This document shows, in pieces, positions 7,223 to 14,464 of a DNA stretch of 26,255 bases. This DNA is from a virus. Position 1 is the first letter of the stretch; each line of letters opens with the position of its first letter. The stretch spans positions 1-26,255 of IMG/VR virus record IMGVR_UViG_3300006919_000374. The stretch is one strand, 5' to 3'. Under the pieces are notes generated by a model. The model did not search any database, had not been told where the DNA came from, and was given only the letters and a program-made list of their open reading frames with translations. Made by a program: the position numbers and the translations under genes.

Positions 7223-7394
7223 TCTCTACATACACTCCTAAGTCTACTAGGCCCATGTGATGCATATCTAGTAGCACTTCTGCTTGTAGTCTTACATCAG
7301 GTCCAACTGCTTCTTTAAAGAGACCCTCAAAGCTGTAGGCCTCTATCATGTCTAATATGTCCTCGTACCGAAGATCATAATCTGGGTCTATCAC
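7209..7394 (-). CDS. Hypothetical 61-aa acidic protein
   Basis: A short acidic protein (DPDYDLRYEDILDMIEAYSFEGLFKEA...) predicted to be mainly helical, with no Cys and no membrane segment. Its start overlaps the phosphoesterase stop codon by 4 nt and its end overlaps the MazG start by 14 nt, so it sits snugly in the operon. No family recognised. Confidence 0.6.
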   Translation of the reverse strand: MIDPDYDLRYEDILDMIEAYSFEGLFKEAVGPDVRLQAEVLLDMHHMGLVDLGVYVENDYE

Positions 7395-8185
7395 TTGTTA
7401 TACTCCTTCTCAAGTGCAGACATACTAACCCACTGCATGTCATAGTTTCCATCCTCTAGTTCGCGCTTGACCACCGCTCCATGTCTCCACTCACGGTTTG
7501 CTTGTCCAGCCCATGCTTCTTCCTTACCTTTGAAGCAACCCACAACCAGTCCGCTAATCGGCGTAGGACGAGCATCAGCTTTATGGTAATAAGAGAATTT
7601 ATGACTATGACCGACAGTAGCAGAACAGGATAGTTTTTCAACGAGAGAATAGCCATGATGCTTAGTTGACATAGCTGTACCGTAGTTACCACTAGAAACA
7701 TAGTGACCATAGAGTACACCATCGTACTCAACGAGTGAGGGGGCTGAGTTAGTGTATTCATGATATTCATCAAACCAATGATCTGTGTTAAGGTGACTAA
7801 AAGAAATACCGTAGGTCTCCCCATGAAGCCTTGGGTCATGGGCTATGGCTTTCTTTATACGATTTTCATGGTTTCCCTCAAAGCCAAACCAAGCTGCCTT
7901 CTTGTACTTACGACGATTAGGAGCATACCGTAGTTTCTCCATAGCATCATTGTAAGACTTGATGTCTGCTTCATAGCTTTGTGAAACGATAGCCTCAGGG
8001 TAACGAGTGTCATACGTGTTAAGAGAACGCATGTCAGCTCCATCCCCAAGGTCTATCACGTAGTCGGGACACACATCGTAGATAAACTGCCCTAGCCAAC
8101 TGAACCTTTCGTTACTACAATCAGGGTCAGCATGAGCACAGGAGAATACTACAACTGTTTTCGGTCGGGTGTTTGTCAGGTACAT
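7391..8185 (-). CDS. Calcineurin-like metallophosphoesterase
   Basis: A 264-aa protein with the ordered metal-binding motifs of the metallophosphatase fold. These are FSCAHADPD (H18, D20) near the N-terminus, DLGDGAD (D45, D48), GFEGNHE in the middle, LYGHYVS (third His motif) and VGHSHKF near residue 195. It is a candidate phosphomonoesterase or phosphodiesterase acting on nucleotides or nucleic acid ends; substrate cannot be read from sequence. The start is supported by GGAGGT within the 3' end of the upstream 59-aa gene. Such enzymes recur in phage replication operons. The same DNA carries a long overlapping frame, which I regard as a shadow. Confidence 0.85.
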   Translation of the reverse strand: MYLTNTRPKTVVVFSCAHADPDCSNERFSWLGQFIYDVCPDYVIDLGDGADMRSLNTYDTRYPEAIVSQSYEADIKSYNDAMEKLRYAPNRRKYKKAAWFGFEGNHENRIKKAIAHDPRLHGETYGISFSHLNTDHWFDEYHEYTNSAPSLVEYDGVLYGHYVSSGNYGTAMSTKHHGYSLVEKLSCSATVGHSHKFSYYHKADARPTPISGLVVGCFKGKEEAWAGQANREWRHGAVVKRELEDGNYDMQWVSMSALEKEYNK

Positions 8186-8186
8186 T

Positions 8187-8366
8187 TTAGACCTCCAAAG
8201 GTTCTATCGACTTTGAGAAGTGATTGACTAGCATACTAATCCCCTCTTCGTCCTCGTGGCATAGCCACCCTTTTGTATAACCTTCTTCTGTTTCGTACAA
8301 ACTTAAGACTGCCCAATAAGTATCACAGTCAACTACTTCGTTTTTGTAAACCCAATGAACTTTCAT
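8187..8366 (-). CDS. Hypothetical 59-aa protein
   Basis: A short gene (start MKVHWVYKNEVVDCDTYWA) filling the gap between the nuclease and the phosphoesterase. Its ATG overlaps the upstream TGA (ATGA) with GGAAC just before it, and its 3' end carries the ribosome binding site of the next gene. It is rich in aromatic and acidic residues (LYETEEGYTKGWLCHEDEEG), suggesting a small beta-sheet protein. The tight packing on both sides supports real coding. No family recognised. Confidence 0.6.
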   Translation of the reverse strand: MKVHWVYKNEVVDCDTYWAVLSLYETEEGYTKGWLCHEDEEGISMLVNHFSKSIEPLEV

Positions 8367-8707
8367 TTTGTTCCTTTCAGTAGGTTTATGTAGTGGTCAG
8401 CATTACAGACGACTAACCAATCTTTTCTGTCGCCCCTTAAGAACACTACTGGCTCATGTTGCCCATCCTGCACTGCTTGATCCATGAAGTTATAAAGTCC
8501 AGTAAAAGTCTTACGTCTCTTAACTTCGATGGACAGTGGGATAGATTGTCTAGCATGAGGTGAGAGAACAATGTCTTCCCCATTGACCCCCATGATCTGT
8601 GACTTAACGTCATCAGGATGAAGGTCAGGGAAAGCCTTCAGGAGTTTGTCTCTAACTTCCTGCTGCCCAGTTCTTCCTTTTGCTTTCGCTGTTCTGGCGG
8701 TTCCCAT
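8363..8707 (-). CDS. PD-(D/E)xK nuclease, Holliday-junction-resolvase-like
   Basis: A 114-aa protein with a compact restriction-endonuclease-like core. It has a basic N-terminus (ARTAKAKGRTGQQEVRDKLL), then GEDIVLSPHARQ with the candidate metal-binding D45, then SIEVKRRK with the E61-x-K63 motif, a helix with MDQAVQDG and PVVFLRGDRKDWLVV. This arrangement (GxxxQxxxRD helix, D, ExK, Q-containing helix) is typical of phage VRR-NUC/Hjr-type resolvases. Such enzymes typically resolve branched DNA before packaging or degrade host DNA. It overlaps the exonuclease gene by 70 nt, unusually long for this operon. A weak GGTGA precedes the ATG. The nuclease fold is well supported, its substrate less so. 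Confidence 0.72.
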   Translation of the reverse strand: MGTARTAKAKGRTGQQEVRDKLLKAFPDLHPDDVKSQIMGVNGEDIVLSPHARQSIPLSIEVKRRKTFTGLYNFMDQAVQDGQHEPVVFLRGDRKDWLVVCNADHYINLLKGTK

Positions 8708-9372
8708 ATTTCACCATCATGTCTACGAAGCCACAGTAGGCGAGCATTCTCAATCACTCGATCAACGTCACCATCATAGGCTTCTAAGGTTTTCTTCCAA
8801 AGGTCTTCTTCAGTCTCTGCTCCTTTCAGGATTTTCTCAGCTTTCTTTGGCCCAATGTTGTACAAGCCAATGATGTTGTCTGCGTTGTCTCCTGTTAGAA
8901 TCTGAGAGTAGAAGAAGGTAAGTCCTTCAAACTCGTCCACGAACTTCCACTCCCCTTTGTTAAAGTTAAAGTGTGCTCCTGCTAGTTGCAGCATATCTTT
9001 ATCTGCAGAAGCTACAACACACTTACGACCATACTCCGTAGCACCTTTTGCGATCAGGTCGTCAGCTTCTTCTCCATCAGATATGATGGCTTTCCACTGG
9101 TGGACCATATGATCTCGGATAGCGTTCAAGTGTAGAGGCTTCTCGACACTCTTACGGTTACCCTTGTACTCCGCAGTCTTTGCTATCTCGTGACGGAAGT
9201 TGTTCTTACCAGTCAAGAACAGTTTATACTGCCTGTTTCCTGTATGGAAAGAGCCTTCAGATATGACATAGTCTAGCATATCATCAGTCGCCTCTATAGC
9301 GTCCTCTGTACCTTTATCCTTAGTTGCAAAGGCGCAACGATAGGCTATTATGTCACCATCAATTAAGATCAT
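8638..9372 (-). CDS. 5'-3' exonuclease (T7 gp6 / flap nuclease-like)
   Basis: A 244-aa protein of the 5'-nuclease (FEN-like) family. The N-terminus MILIDGDIIAYRCAF supplies D5 and D7. DGEEADDLIAKGA and SADKDMLQL form the central acidic cluster. LTGDNADNIIGLYNIGPKKAEKIL provides the remaining acidic residues and the helix-hairpin-helix DNA-binding motif. The length is close to the phage exonuclease class and shorter than full PolI-type domains. It likely removes RNA primers and degrades duplex ends during replication and recombination. It overlaps the neighbouring 63-aa gene and the nuclease gene, so translation is coupled. Confidence 0.87.
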   Translation of the reverse strand: MILIDGDIIAYRCAFATKDKGTEDAIEATDDMLDYVISEGSFHTGNRQYKLFLTGKNNFRHEIAKTAEYKGNRKSVEKPLHLNAIRDHMVHQWKAIISDGEEADDLIAKGATEYGRKCVVASADKDMLQLAGAHFNFNKGEWKFVDEFEGLTFFYSQILTGDNADNIIGLYNIGPKKAEKILKGAETEEDLWKKTLEAYDGDVDRVIENARLLWLRRHDGEIWEPPEQRKQKEELGSRKLETNS

Positions 9373-9550
9373 CTCTTACCATCTTTATTATGTCATAGTC
9401 AGCAAACACATCATCGAATCCCCAAGCAATACCTGCTTTTGTACATGCATACTCGAAGTCTTCAGAGGTGCGAACTTCTTGCACAAACGTCATAGAACGC
9501 TCATGGTCAAGATAGTCTTTCTCGCTGATTTCTATCTTTACTTTCGACAT
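9359..9550 (-). CDS. Hypothetical 63-aa acidic protein
   Basis: A small protein with N-terminal KVKIEISEKDYLDHER and C-terminal DDVFADYDIIKMVRDDLN, strongly acidic, predicted mixed alpha/beta. GAGGG lies about 6 nt before the ATG, a good start. It lies between the SSB-like gene and the exonuclease and overlaps the latter by 14 nt. A stable hairpin sits just upstream. No family recognised. Confidence 0.6.
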   Translation of the reverse strand: MSKVKIEISEKDYLDHERSMTFVQEVRTSEDFEYACTKAGIAWGFDDVFADYDIIKMVRDDLN

Positions 9551-9569
9551 GATTTCCCTCGTGGTGGAA

Positions 9570-9585
9570 GCCCCCCGAAGGGGGC
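9570..9585 (-). other. Stable C(UUCG)G hairpin in the operon mRNA
   Basis: In the leftward transcript, six G-C pairs close a UUCG tetraloop, 7 nt after the SSB-like stop codon and 20 nt before the next start. It is not followed by a U tract, so it is not a canonical terminator. It could be an mRNA-stability element or processing barrier giving the SSB-like gene higher mRNA levels than downstream genes. Confidence 0.6.
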
Positions 9586-9591
9586 CAGTTA

Positions 9592-10077
9592 TTAAAACCC
9601 AGAGGCATTCTGGGTCTTTTCATATGGGACGTGATCAATCACCCCAATCTTAGACAGGCGTGTACCTGCATAAGTTCCTTCGCCATAGAAATCTAACTTG
9701 ATACGGACTTTAGAGCCATTACCAACTAGACCATCCTCAGAGAAATCCCAGACACCGACCTGCTCGTCGCCGTCCATTTTAACTATTTCGGGTGGACCAC
9801 CTAGTTCTTCTACGGTGTTGTTCACGTTGTTACGTGAGACTTTTACAAACTGACCGATACCATACCCTTCACCATCGTGAGGGTCTTTCACGGCCAACTT
9901 TTTCCCACGTAGCTCTGCTTCGGAAAGCAACTTGTCTAACTCTTCGTGGGTTTCGGGGTAGAACTCTGCGGTATATTTCCCACGAGGGTCAAACTTCGTG
10001 TCCATATCATCCGCCGTTAGACGCGCCCATTTAACGTAACCGTCCATTACGATTGTCTTCGACTTACGTTTAGCCAT
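9592..10077 (-). CDS. ssDNA-binding protein-like (gp2.5-type OB fold)
   Basis: A 161-aa protein with a basic N-terminus (MAKRKSKTIVMDGYVKWARL), a beta-rich core (KYTAEFYPETHEELDKLL, GIGQFVKVSRN, GSKVRIKLDFYGEGTY) and the ending IDHVPYEKTQNASGF. Size, position between polymerase and exonuclease, and the terminal Phe resemble T7 gp2.5-type SSBs of marine phages. The C-terminus is not strongly acidic, which is a departure from T7 gp2.5. It is expected to coat single strands and recruit the polymerase and primase-helicase. AAGGAG precedes the ATG. It has its own promoter and a palindromic operator upstream, which suggests high and regulated expression. The family assignment is probable rather than certain. 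Confidence 0.65.
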   Translation of the reverse strand: MAKRKSKTIVMDGYVKWARLTADDMDTKFDPRGKYTAEFYPETHEELDKLLSEAELRGKKLAVKDPHDGEGYGIGQFVKVSRNNVNNTVEELGGPPEIVKMDGDEQVGVWDFSEDGLVGNGSKVRIKLDFYGEGTYAGTRLSKIGVIDHVPYEKTQNASGF

Positions 10078-10103
10078 CTTATTATCTCCTTTACTAAGAT
10101 GTC

Positions 10104-10119
10104 GTTACCATATAGTAAC
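10104..10119 (-). promoter_or_regulatory. Palindromic operator over the SSB-gene -10 box
   Basis: The 16-bp sequence GTTACCATATAGTAAC (plus strand) is an inverted repeat with a single mismatched pair. It covers the whole -10 element of the promoter at 10109-10136, the classical place for a repressor site. The binding protein is unknown. Confidence 0.5.
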
Positions 10120-10136
10120 CTGGTTTGTAATGTCAA
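10109..10136 (-). promoter_or_regulatory. Sigma70-like promoter for the SSB-like gene
   Basis: On the minus strand, a perfect TTGACA (-35, 10131-10136) is separated by 16 nt from TATATG (-10, 10109-10114). It lies in the only notable intergenic gap (67 nt) of the replication operon, about 30 nt before the SSB-like start codon. The rightward promoter at 19190 has the same layout (TTGACA, 16 nt, TATATGG). Confidence 0.65.
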
Positions 10137-10144
10137 GTGCGACA

Positions 10145-11998
10145 TTAGTGTATTTCGGAATAATTTTTACCGAAACTGTAATCTATATCGAGAGGCACAT
10201 TGAGCTGTACACGCTCGTTGGTTTTCTCGATAGAGATTTTCATAATGTGTTCAATGCGTTGCTCTTCTCCTTCCTTCACAAGCGCAATGATCTCGTCATG
10301 GAACTGACCGATGGTAACAATTCCGCGACTTCTGCAACCTGCTACCCATGTGTCAAAACAGTAGACACCTGTAGACTGGTTAAGGGTACTGAAGCGATCC
10401 TTCTCATAACGCAGAGAGTGGTAGATACCTGAGACTGGATTTAGTAGCCATGTGCTACCGTTAACCTCACGTACCTTACAGTTACCTGCAGTAGTCTGGA
10501 TAGCCCAGTTACGATCCCAGAATGCCTCAAGCATACTCTGTGCCTCAGACTGAGGGATGTTCATTGTACGAGACAACTTGGTTGAACCTACACCATACGT
10601 GGCTGAGTAGTTAACAACCTTGTACTTCTTGCGTAGAGCCTTGAGGCTAACCTCACCTGAGTTGTGCTTGTCAATGTCAACCTGTGTGATCTTACCTGCG
10701 TGACGTGCCAAGTCGAGATGAGGATCAAACCCATCGCGTGACATCTCGTCAACATAGTCAGGATCATGTGGCTTCATATAGTGACGCTTGGTTGTGTCTT
10801 CCAACGATACCATATCTGCACCACACAATACATATCCATCAGGAGCAATAAGGCATCCACGTATCTCTGCTCCCCAAGGTTTGTCCACTGCAGGAAGATT
10901 GACCAAGGGTCGAGCATGACGGAAGCGCAGTGTGTTAGTAAACCCTGCGATAGTTGCTTTGACATACCCATTCCTTTCACTGTCTACAAAAGATTTGAAG
11001 ATACCTAGACGGTGGTTGATGATAGTCAAACCCTCTAGAACCTCTACAGCAGGGTCACGGTCACGTAAGTCTAATACTGACTCACAGAGTTCTCCGTCCT
11101 TCCTGATCTGTTCTACACGGCGTTCATCACCTGTGACTTTATCACGATGATACTCGAATGTCTGTGGTTGCCAACCTAAACCATACAACCAGTCTTTAAC
11201 CTGTGTGATAGAGTTAGGGTTAGCATCCACACGGCGTAGCTCTACCTTAATATTCTCAGTACTGTAAGGTAAACACATCTCATCCATCAATGCCATCCAA
11301 TCATGTGCACGAGAAGTCAAGCTACCGTCCTTCTTTTCCCACTGTGCAGGACGCTTACGATCACCCCAGACGACCTGTTGAGGCATAGAGTTCTTCAACT
11401 GCTCTACCTTATCGGCCTTTAGTTCTTCTAGCTGCTGCAAGTGAGTACGAGCTTTGTCTATGTCTATACGCCAACCAAGTGATTCCTGCTCGTATGCACA
11501 CTCCATCTTGAACATTAAATATCGTACACACTTATCACGACCCTCGGTGTCCTTGTACAGACGACCAAGCTTGTAGCTCAACTCACGCCATAGACGGTCA
11601 TTGATCTTTACGTCCTCTTCACAACGGTGACGATATTCTTCGTATGTCAAGCTATCCCAATCCTCGATGATTGGCTTTGGTACACCGTAGTCGTCCCCAT
11701 AGCTCTCAAGGCTATGCTTACCACGATCATGATTTAGGTACCATGATAGGGGTAATGTATCTATAACCTTCTGATGCTTTGCAGGACGGAACCCTAGTAT
11801 CTTCTGTACGACAGGTAAATCATAGCGGATTATATTGTGTCCGATTAACGTGTCTACAGACATCAGTATCCCACGCATACGGTCGTAGTCGTCAGTACTC
11901 TCTAACGTACAACTACCATCTTGGTTCACTTCATTCTTCCAAGACATAACGTGTATCTTGGTAGGATCGAACCCATCTGTTTCAATATCAAATATCAT
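10145..11998 (-). CDS. DNA polymerase A (PolI/T7-like) with 3'-5' exonuclease
   Basis: A 617-aa replicative family A polymerase. The N-terminal proofreading domain has MIFDIETDG (D4, E6), IGHNIIRYDLPV (N55, D60) and YRHRCEEDV (Y122, D129). The polymerase domain has motif A in CGADMVSLE (D395, E400), motif B in KVVNYSATYG (K460, Y464, Y468) and motif C in GQFHDEI (H567, D568). Both activities therefore look intact. It is shorter than T7 gp5. Y464 occupies the position of E. coli Phe762/T7 Tyr526. GAGGAG precedes the ATG within the 3' end of the overlapping zinc-ribbon ORF. It works with the primase-helicase and SSB-like protein in the same operon. Confidence 0.95.
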   Translation of the reverse strand: MIFDIETDGFDPTKIHVMSWKNEVNQDGSCTLESTDDYDRMRGILMSVDTLIGHNIIRYDLPVVQKILGFRPAKHQKVIDTLPLSWYLNHDRGKHSLESYGDDYGVPKPIIEDWDSLTYEEYRHRCEEDVKINDRLWRELSYKLGRLYKDTEGRDKCVRYLMFKMECAYEQESLGWRIDIDKARTHLQQLEELKADKVEQLKNSMPQQVVWGDRKRPAQWEKKDGSLTSRAHDWMALMDEMCLPYSTENIKVELRRVDANPNSITQVKDWLYGLGWQPQTFEYHRDKVTGDERRVEQIRKDGELCESVLDLRDRDPAVEVLEGLTIINHRLGIFKSFVDSERNGYVKATIAGFTNTLRFRHARPLVNLPAVDKPWGAEIRGCLIAPDGYVLCGADMVSLEDTTKRHYMKPHDPDYVDEMSRDGFDPHLDLARHAGKITQVDIDKHNSGEVSLKALRKKYKVVNYSATYGVGSTKLSRTMNIPQSEAQSMLEAFWDRNWAIQTTAGNCKVREVNGSTWLLNPVSGIYHSLRYEKDRFSTLNQSTGVYCFDTWVAGCRSRGIVTIGQFHDEIIALVKEGEEQRIEHIMKISIEKTNERVQLNVPLDIDYSFGKNYSEIH

Positions 11999-12000
11999 AG

Positions 12001-12174
12001 TTACTCCTCGTTTAAACAGAACTCACAGAAATGATCTTTACTGGGATTACCACACGAGACACACTTACCCCCACTGCTCTGCCATCGCGTCTGCGATCCC
12101 TTGGTAGGTTTTACTACGGATACGCCATCTGTCTTTCGAGGGTGGCAACCAGTGTAGTCTTTGTCTTTCTCCAT
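12001..12174 (-). CDS. Possible zinc-ribbon microprotein or frameshift extension of the methyltransferase
   Basis: A 57-aa frame overlapping the methyltransferase 3' end in the +1 frame and ending 2 nt before the polymerase start. GGAG lies 7 nt before the ATG at 12174. The first 36 residues lie over the methyltransferase and are basic and low-information. The last 21 residues, in DNA not used by any other gene, form a clean zinc-ribbon signature C-x2-C-x8-C-x2-C (CVSCGNPSKDHFCEFC; C38, C41, C50, C53). Alternatively, a +1 shift at the G5 run before the methyltransferase stop would join this zinc ribbon to that enzyme. Either reading explains the otherwise empty 66-nt gap. Not proven. Confidence 0.5.
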   Translation of the reverse strand: MEKDKDYTGCHPRKTDGVSVVKPTKGSQTRWQSSGGKCVSCGNPSKDHFCEFCLNEE

Positions 12175-12655
12175 CACTAAGCTCCATCATTTCTTTCTTT
12201 ACATCATTGGTGGGTACTAGATTAGGCAACCCACGTAACCACAAACAAGTGGCCTTTGACTCCTTGTGGCCGAACATCCAAGGCTGTACGACTTGAGACT
12301 GTTGTCTCCCACCGATACGATCCTTAGCATACTTGTGCATGATTGGGTTCTCTACACAAAGCTTGGGAACTTGGAGGTCAAGAAACATGTTGAAGAAGGC
12401 TGCAGCATCGTCGAGCTTAGCCCATCTTGACTCGTCACGGTGCAACCAACTGACACCAGAATTAGCCAGATAAGTGCAAGGAGGGTGAGCGATGACCAGA
12501 TCCCAATCCTCGAATAATACTTCAGTAATATCCCCTTGATAATGCGGACCATCGCCCTCTCCTTCTAGAATATCACACGACATAGCGTCATGACCTTTCT
12601 TTATGAATGCGTCTCTGACTGTGCCAGAGAACTCACACGCCACCAAAACCTTCAT
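12065..12655 (-). CDS. DNA cytosine methyltransferase-like protein
   Basis: A 196-aa protein with features of C5-cytosine methyltransferases. The N-terminus MKVLVACEFSGTVRDAF resembles the SAM-binding motif I. DLVIAHPPCTYLANSG carries the catalytic PPC motif (C60), and KLCVENPIMHKYA carries an ENP motif equivalent to ENV. The C-terminal KTYQGIADAMAEQWG resembles the motif X helix. It is short for a full enzyme and lacks an obvious target-recognition domain, as in many phage homologues. It may modify phage DNA for protection, but specificity cannot be read. It overlaps the 91-aa gene by 23 nt. A G5 run directly precedes the stop (TGG GGG TAA), next to a zinc-ribbon coding sequence in the +1 frame. 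Confidence 0.68.
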   Translation of the reverse strand: MKVLVACEFSGTVRDAFIKKGHDAMSCDILEGEGDGPHYQGDITEVLFEDWDLVIAHPPCTYLANSGVSWLHRDESRWAKLDDAAAFFNMFLDLQVPKLCVENPIMHKYAKDRIGGRQQSQVVQPWMFGHKESKATCLWLRGLPNLVPTNDVKKEMMELSDGERQRLHWLPPSKDRWRIRSKTYQGIADAMAEQWG

Positions 12656-12908
12656 CTAACATCTCCTTCCAAGTTCTTAAGTACTTATTCTTCCATGTAG
12701 CCGATTGTGCTTCAGCCATACAAACGTCTAACAACTCGGGTGTAACATCTCCATACATAGAATACAAGACCTTTAAGTTTTCTACACGTTGATCCCTGTG
12801 TTGAGCCTTTGTAAGCATAGGAGTGTTAGGCAGAGGTCCTCTTCTGCCAAGTGTACACTGCAATGCTTCAAACCAAAGCATCTGTTGGCCAATAAAAGCT
12901 TCCTTCAT
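12633..12908 (-). CDS. Hypothetical 91-aa protein
   Basis: A 91-aa protein between the primase-helicase and the methyltransferase, overlapping both (4 nt and 23 nt). It is largely helical. The first segment is Trp/Phe-rich (IGQQMLWFEALQCTLGRRGPLPNTP), followed by AQHRDQRVENLKVLYSMYGDVTPELLDVCM and NKYLRTWKEMLDEGFGGV. No recognised motif. Position suggests a replication-linked role. Confidence 0.65.
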   Translation of the reverse strand: MKEAFIGQQMLWFEALQCTLGRRGPLPNTPMLTKAQHRDQRVENLKVLYSMYGDVTPELLDVCMAEAQSATWKNKYLRTWKEMLDEGFGGV

Positions 12909-14464
12909 GTATGCGTCTCCTGCAATGTGAAGCTCTGAGGATCAAACAGCATAGTTCCTGCAGGGCCTTCTTCTGAACACGGACGGTTCTTCTCGACACG
13001 CAAGTAAGTGGTGTTACGGTCGGTGTCATCTTCAGCAAGCTTATCACGGCTCAAGTCGATAATCACAGAAGCACGTTGTCCGATCATACGACAGTACTTA
13101 GGGTCACCATTCTCGTTAGTGTGTGCGATGGTAACAATACCAATGTTAAGCTCTGCAGCTAGCTTAGAGAGCCTCACAGAGAGGTCAGCAAGCTGTTGTT
13201 CCTTACTCTCCTCACTGATGCCAACTACAGCATCTTGGATCGGTTCAAAGAACACATACTTACAGTCACACCCACTAGCCAAATACCTAATCTGGTCAAT
13301 GAAGTCGTCCGTGTTAGTGCCATCAGGCATGTAGAACTGGTAGAACTTCTCGCCCTTGGTGATCTTACGGATCGCATCCTCTACGATGTCGTGTACACCT
13401 AAAGCCTCGATGATATCACGGCGTGTCAGGTTCTGATTTAGCTCGTAGGAGACTAGCCCAAGTAAACTACGCAGTTTAGTTTCCTCTAGATGCCATGAGG
13501 CAAATGGGACTTCCTTCTTTATCATGTTGTACTCTAAGTAGCGCATGATCTCTGTCTTACCGATACCAGTCGGTGCTTTGATCACAGTGAAGTGACCTTG
13601 CATCAGTCCCATGATCTTATCATCGAGAGCTTCGATGCCTGTAGGTACATAAGCATAGTTCGGAGCCTCTCTGAAGAGTTCTACAAACTGGTCTGAGGTG
13701 TTTAGGATATTCTCTGGTGTATATTTCTTTGCATTCCACCACGCATTGGTGAAGTCTTTACCTGCATTGTCCTGAAGGAACTCATTAGCGTCCTTGTATT
13801 TGTCATGTGGGACACGGTAAGTCTTGTTCGGGAACATGTTGAATATCTTTTGTGCGATGGCGTTACCCGCAGCATCACTATCTACACTGAGAACAATCTT
13901 ATCGAAGCTATCTAACCACGGTTTACACTTCTCCCAGAGCCTCTTAGAGGGTGTAGCAGAGGGTAAAGACACCACAGGGTTAGTCCCCCTCACGTTAAGC
14001 ATTTGGTGCGCTGAGAGAGCGTCTAACTCGCCCTCAGTGATGGTTACGATGCTAGCTGACCCTGCAGGGAACAGGTTCATACCGAACAGCTCGTCTTGTG
14101 ACAAACCAGAAGCAGAGAATGTCTTCGGCATTACGCGGATTTTCTTACCCCCTGACGGATAAATATACTCCTGTTTGCTAAGTTCTCCATTTGCGTCTCG
14201 ATAACTACGAACATCGTAAAATTGCATAGTTTTTACCTGAATACCCCTAAGAGGTAGGTATTCGTGTGGTTCAGTAGCGGTAGGGTTGTCAAAAGCCATG
14301 CTGTTATCATCTCCCATAGGTCTCTTGAGTGGTTCATATTGATCGAAGAAGGACTGTGAGCAAGCGAAGCAGTAGCCTACACCCTTGTCGGTGTTAAAGG
14401 AGTACGCATCGCTGCTACCACAGTTCTCCTCATCGGGGCAGGTTAAGTGGGTTAGTTCTGGCAT
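12905..14464 (-). CDS. Primase-helicase (T7 gp4-like)
   Basis: A 519-aa bifunctional replication protein. I choose the ATG at 14464, with AAGGA just upstream; the longer frame begins with TTG. The zinc-binding domain has THLTCPDEENC and YCFACSQSF (C9, C15, C32, C35). The TOPRIM primase core shows ITEGELDALSAHQ (E144) and LSVDSDAAGNAIAQ (D195, D197). The RecA-like helicase domain has Walker A KAPTGIGKTE (K303, T304), ASWHLEE, the YVFFEPIQD Walker-B-like strand, IVTIAHTNEN and GQRASVIIDLSRDK. It would unwind the fork and prime the lagging strand. The 66-aa gene upstream overlaps it by 13 nt. The domain set is complete. Confidence 0.93.
   Translation of the reverse strand: MPELTHLTCPDEENCGSSDAYSFNTDKGVGYCFACSQSFFDQYEPLKRPMGDDNSMAFDNPTATEPHEYLPLRGIQVKTMQFYDVRSYRDANGELSKQEYIYPSGGKKIRVMPKTFSASGLSQDELFGMNLFPAGSASIVTITEGELDALSAHQMLNVRGTNPVVSLPSATPSKRLWEKCKPWLDSFDKIVLSVDSDAAGNAIAQKIFNMFPNKTYRVPHDKYKDANEFLQDNAGKDFTNAWWNAKKYTPENILNTSDQFVELFREAPNYAYVPTGIEALDDKIMGLMQGHFTVIKAPTGIGKTEIMRYLEYNMIKKEVPFASWHLEETKLRSLLGLVSYELNQNLTRRDIIEALGVHDIVEDAIRKITKGEKFYQFYMPDGTNTDDFIDQIRYLASGCDCKYVFFEPIQDAVVGISEESKEQQLADLSVRLSKLAAELNIGIVTIAHTNENGDPKYCRMIGQRASVIIDLSRDKLAEDDTDRNTTYLRVEKNRPCSEEGPAGTMLFDPQSFTLQETHT

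Noticed and set aside
7456-7839. 127-aa leftward ORF
   Set aside because: It lies wholly inside the metallophosphoesterase gene in another frame, has a low-complexity hydrophobic product and no start signal; the phosphoesterase carries all expected motifs.
9570-9585. Rho-independent terminator after the SSB-like gene
   Set aside because: A good stem-loop but no U tract on the leftward transcript and the operon continues after 20 nt.
12065-12655. Complete restriction-modification system
   Set aside because: No cognate restriction endonuclease or target-recognition subunit is adjacent; neighbours are replication genes.
13008-13402. Rightward ORFs of 108 and 68 aa opposite the primase-helicase
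   Set aside because: Antisense shadows of a gene with complete motifs; Ser/Leu-rich products without domains.
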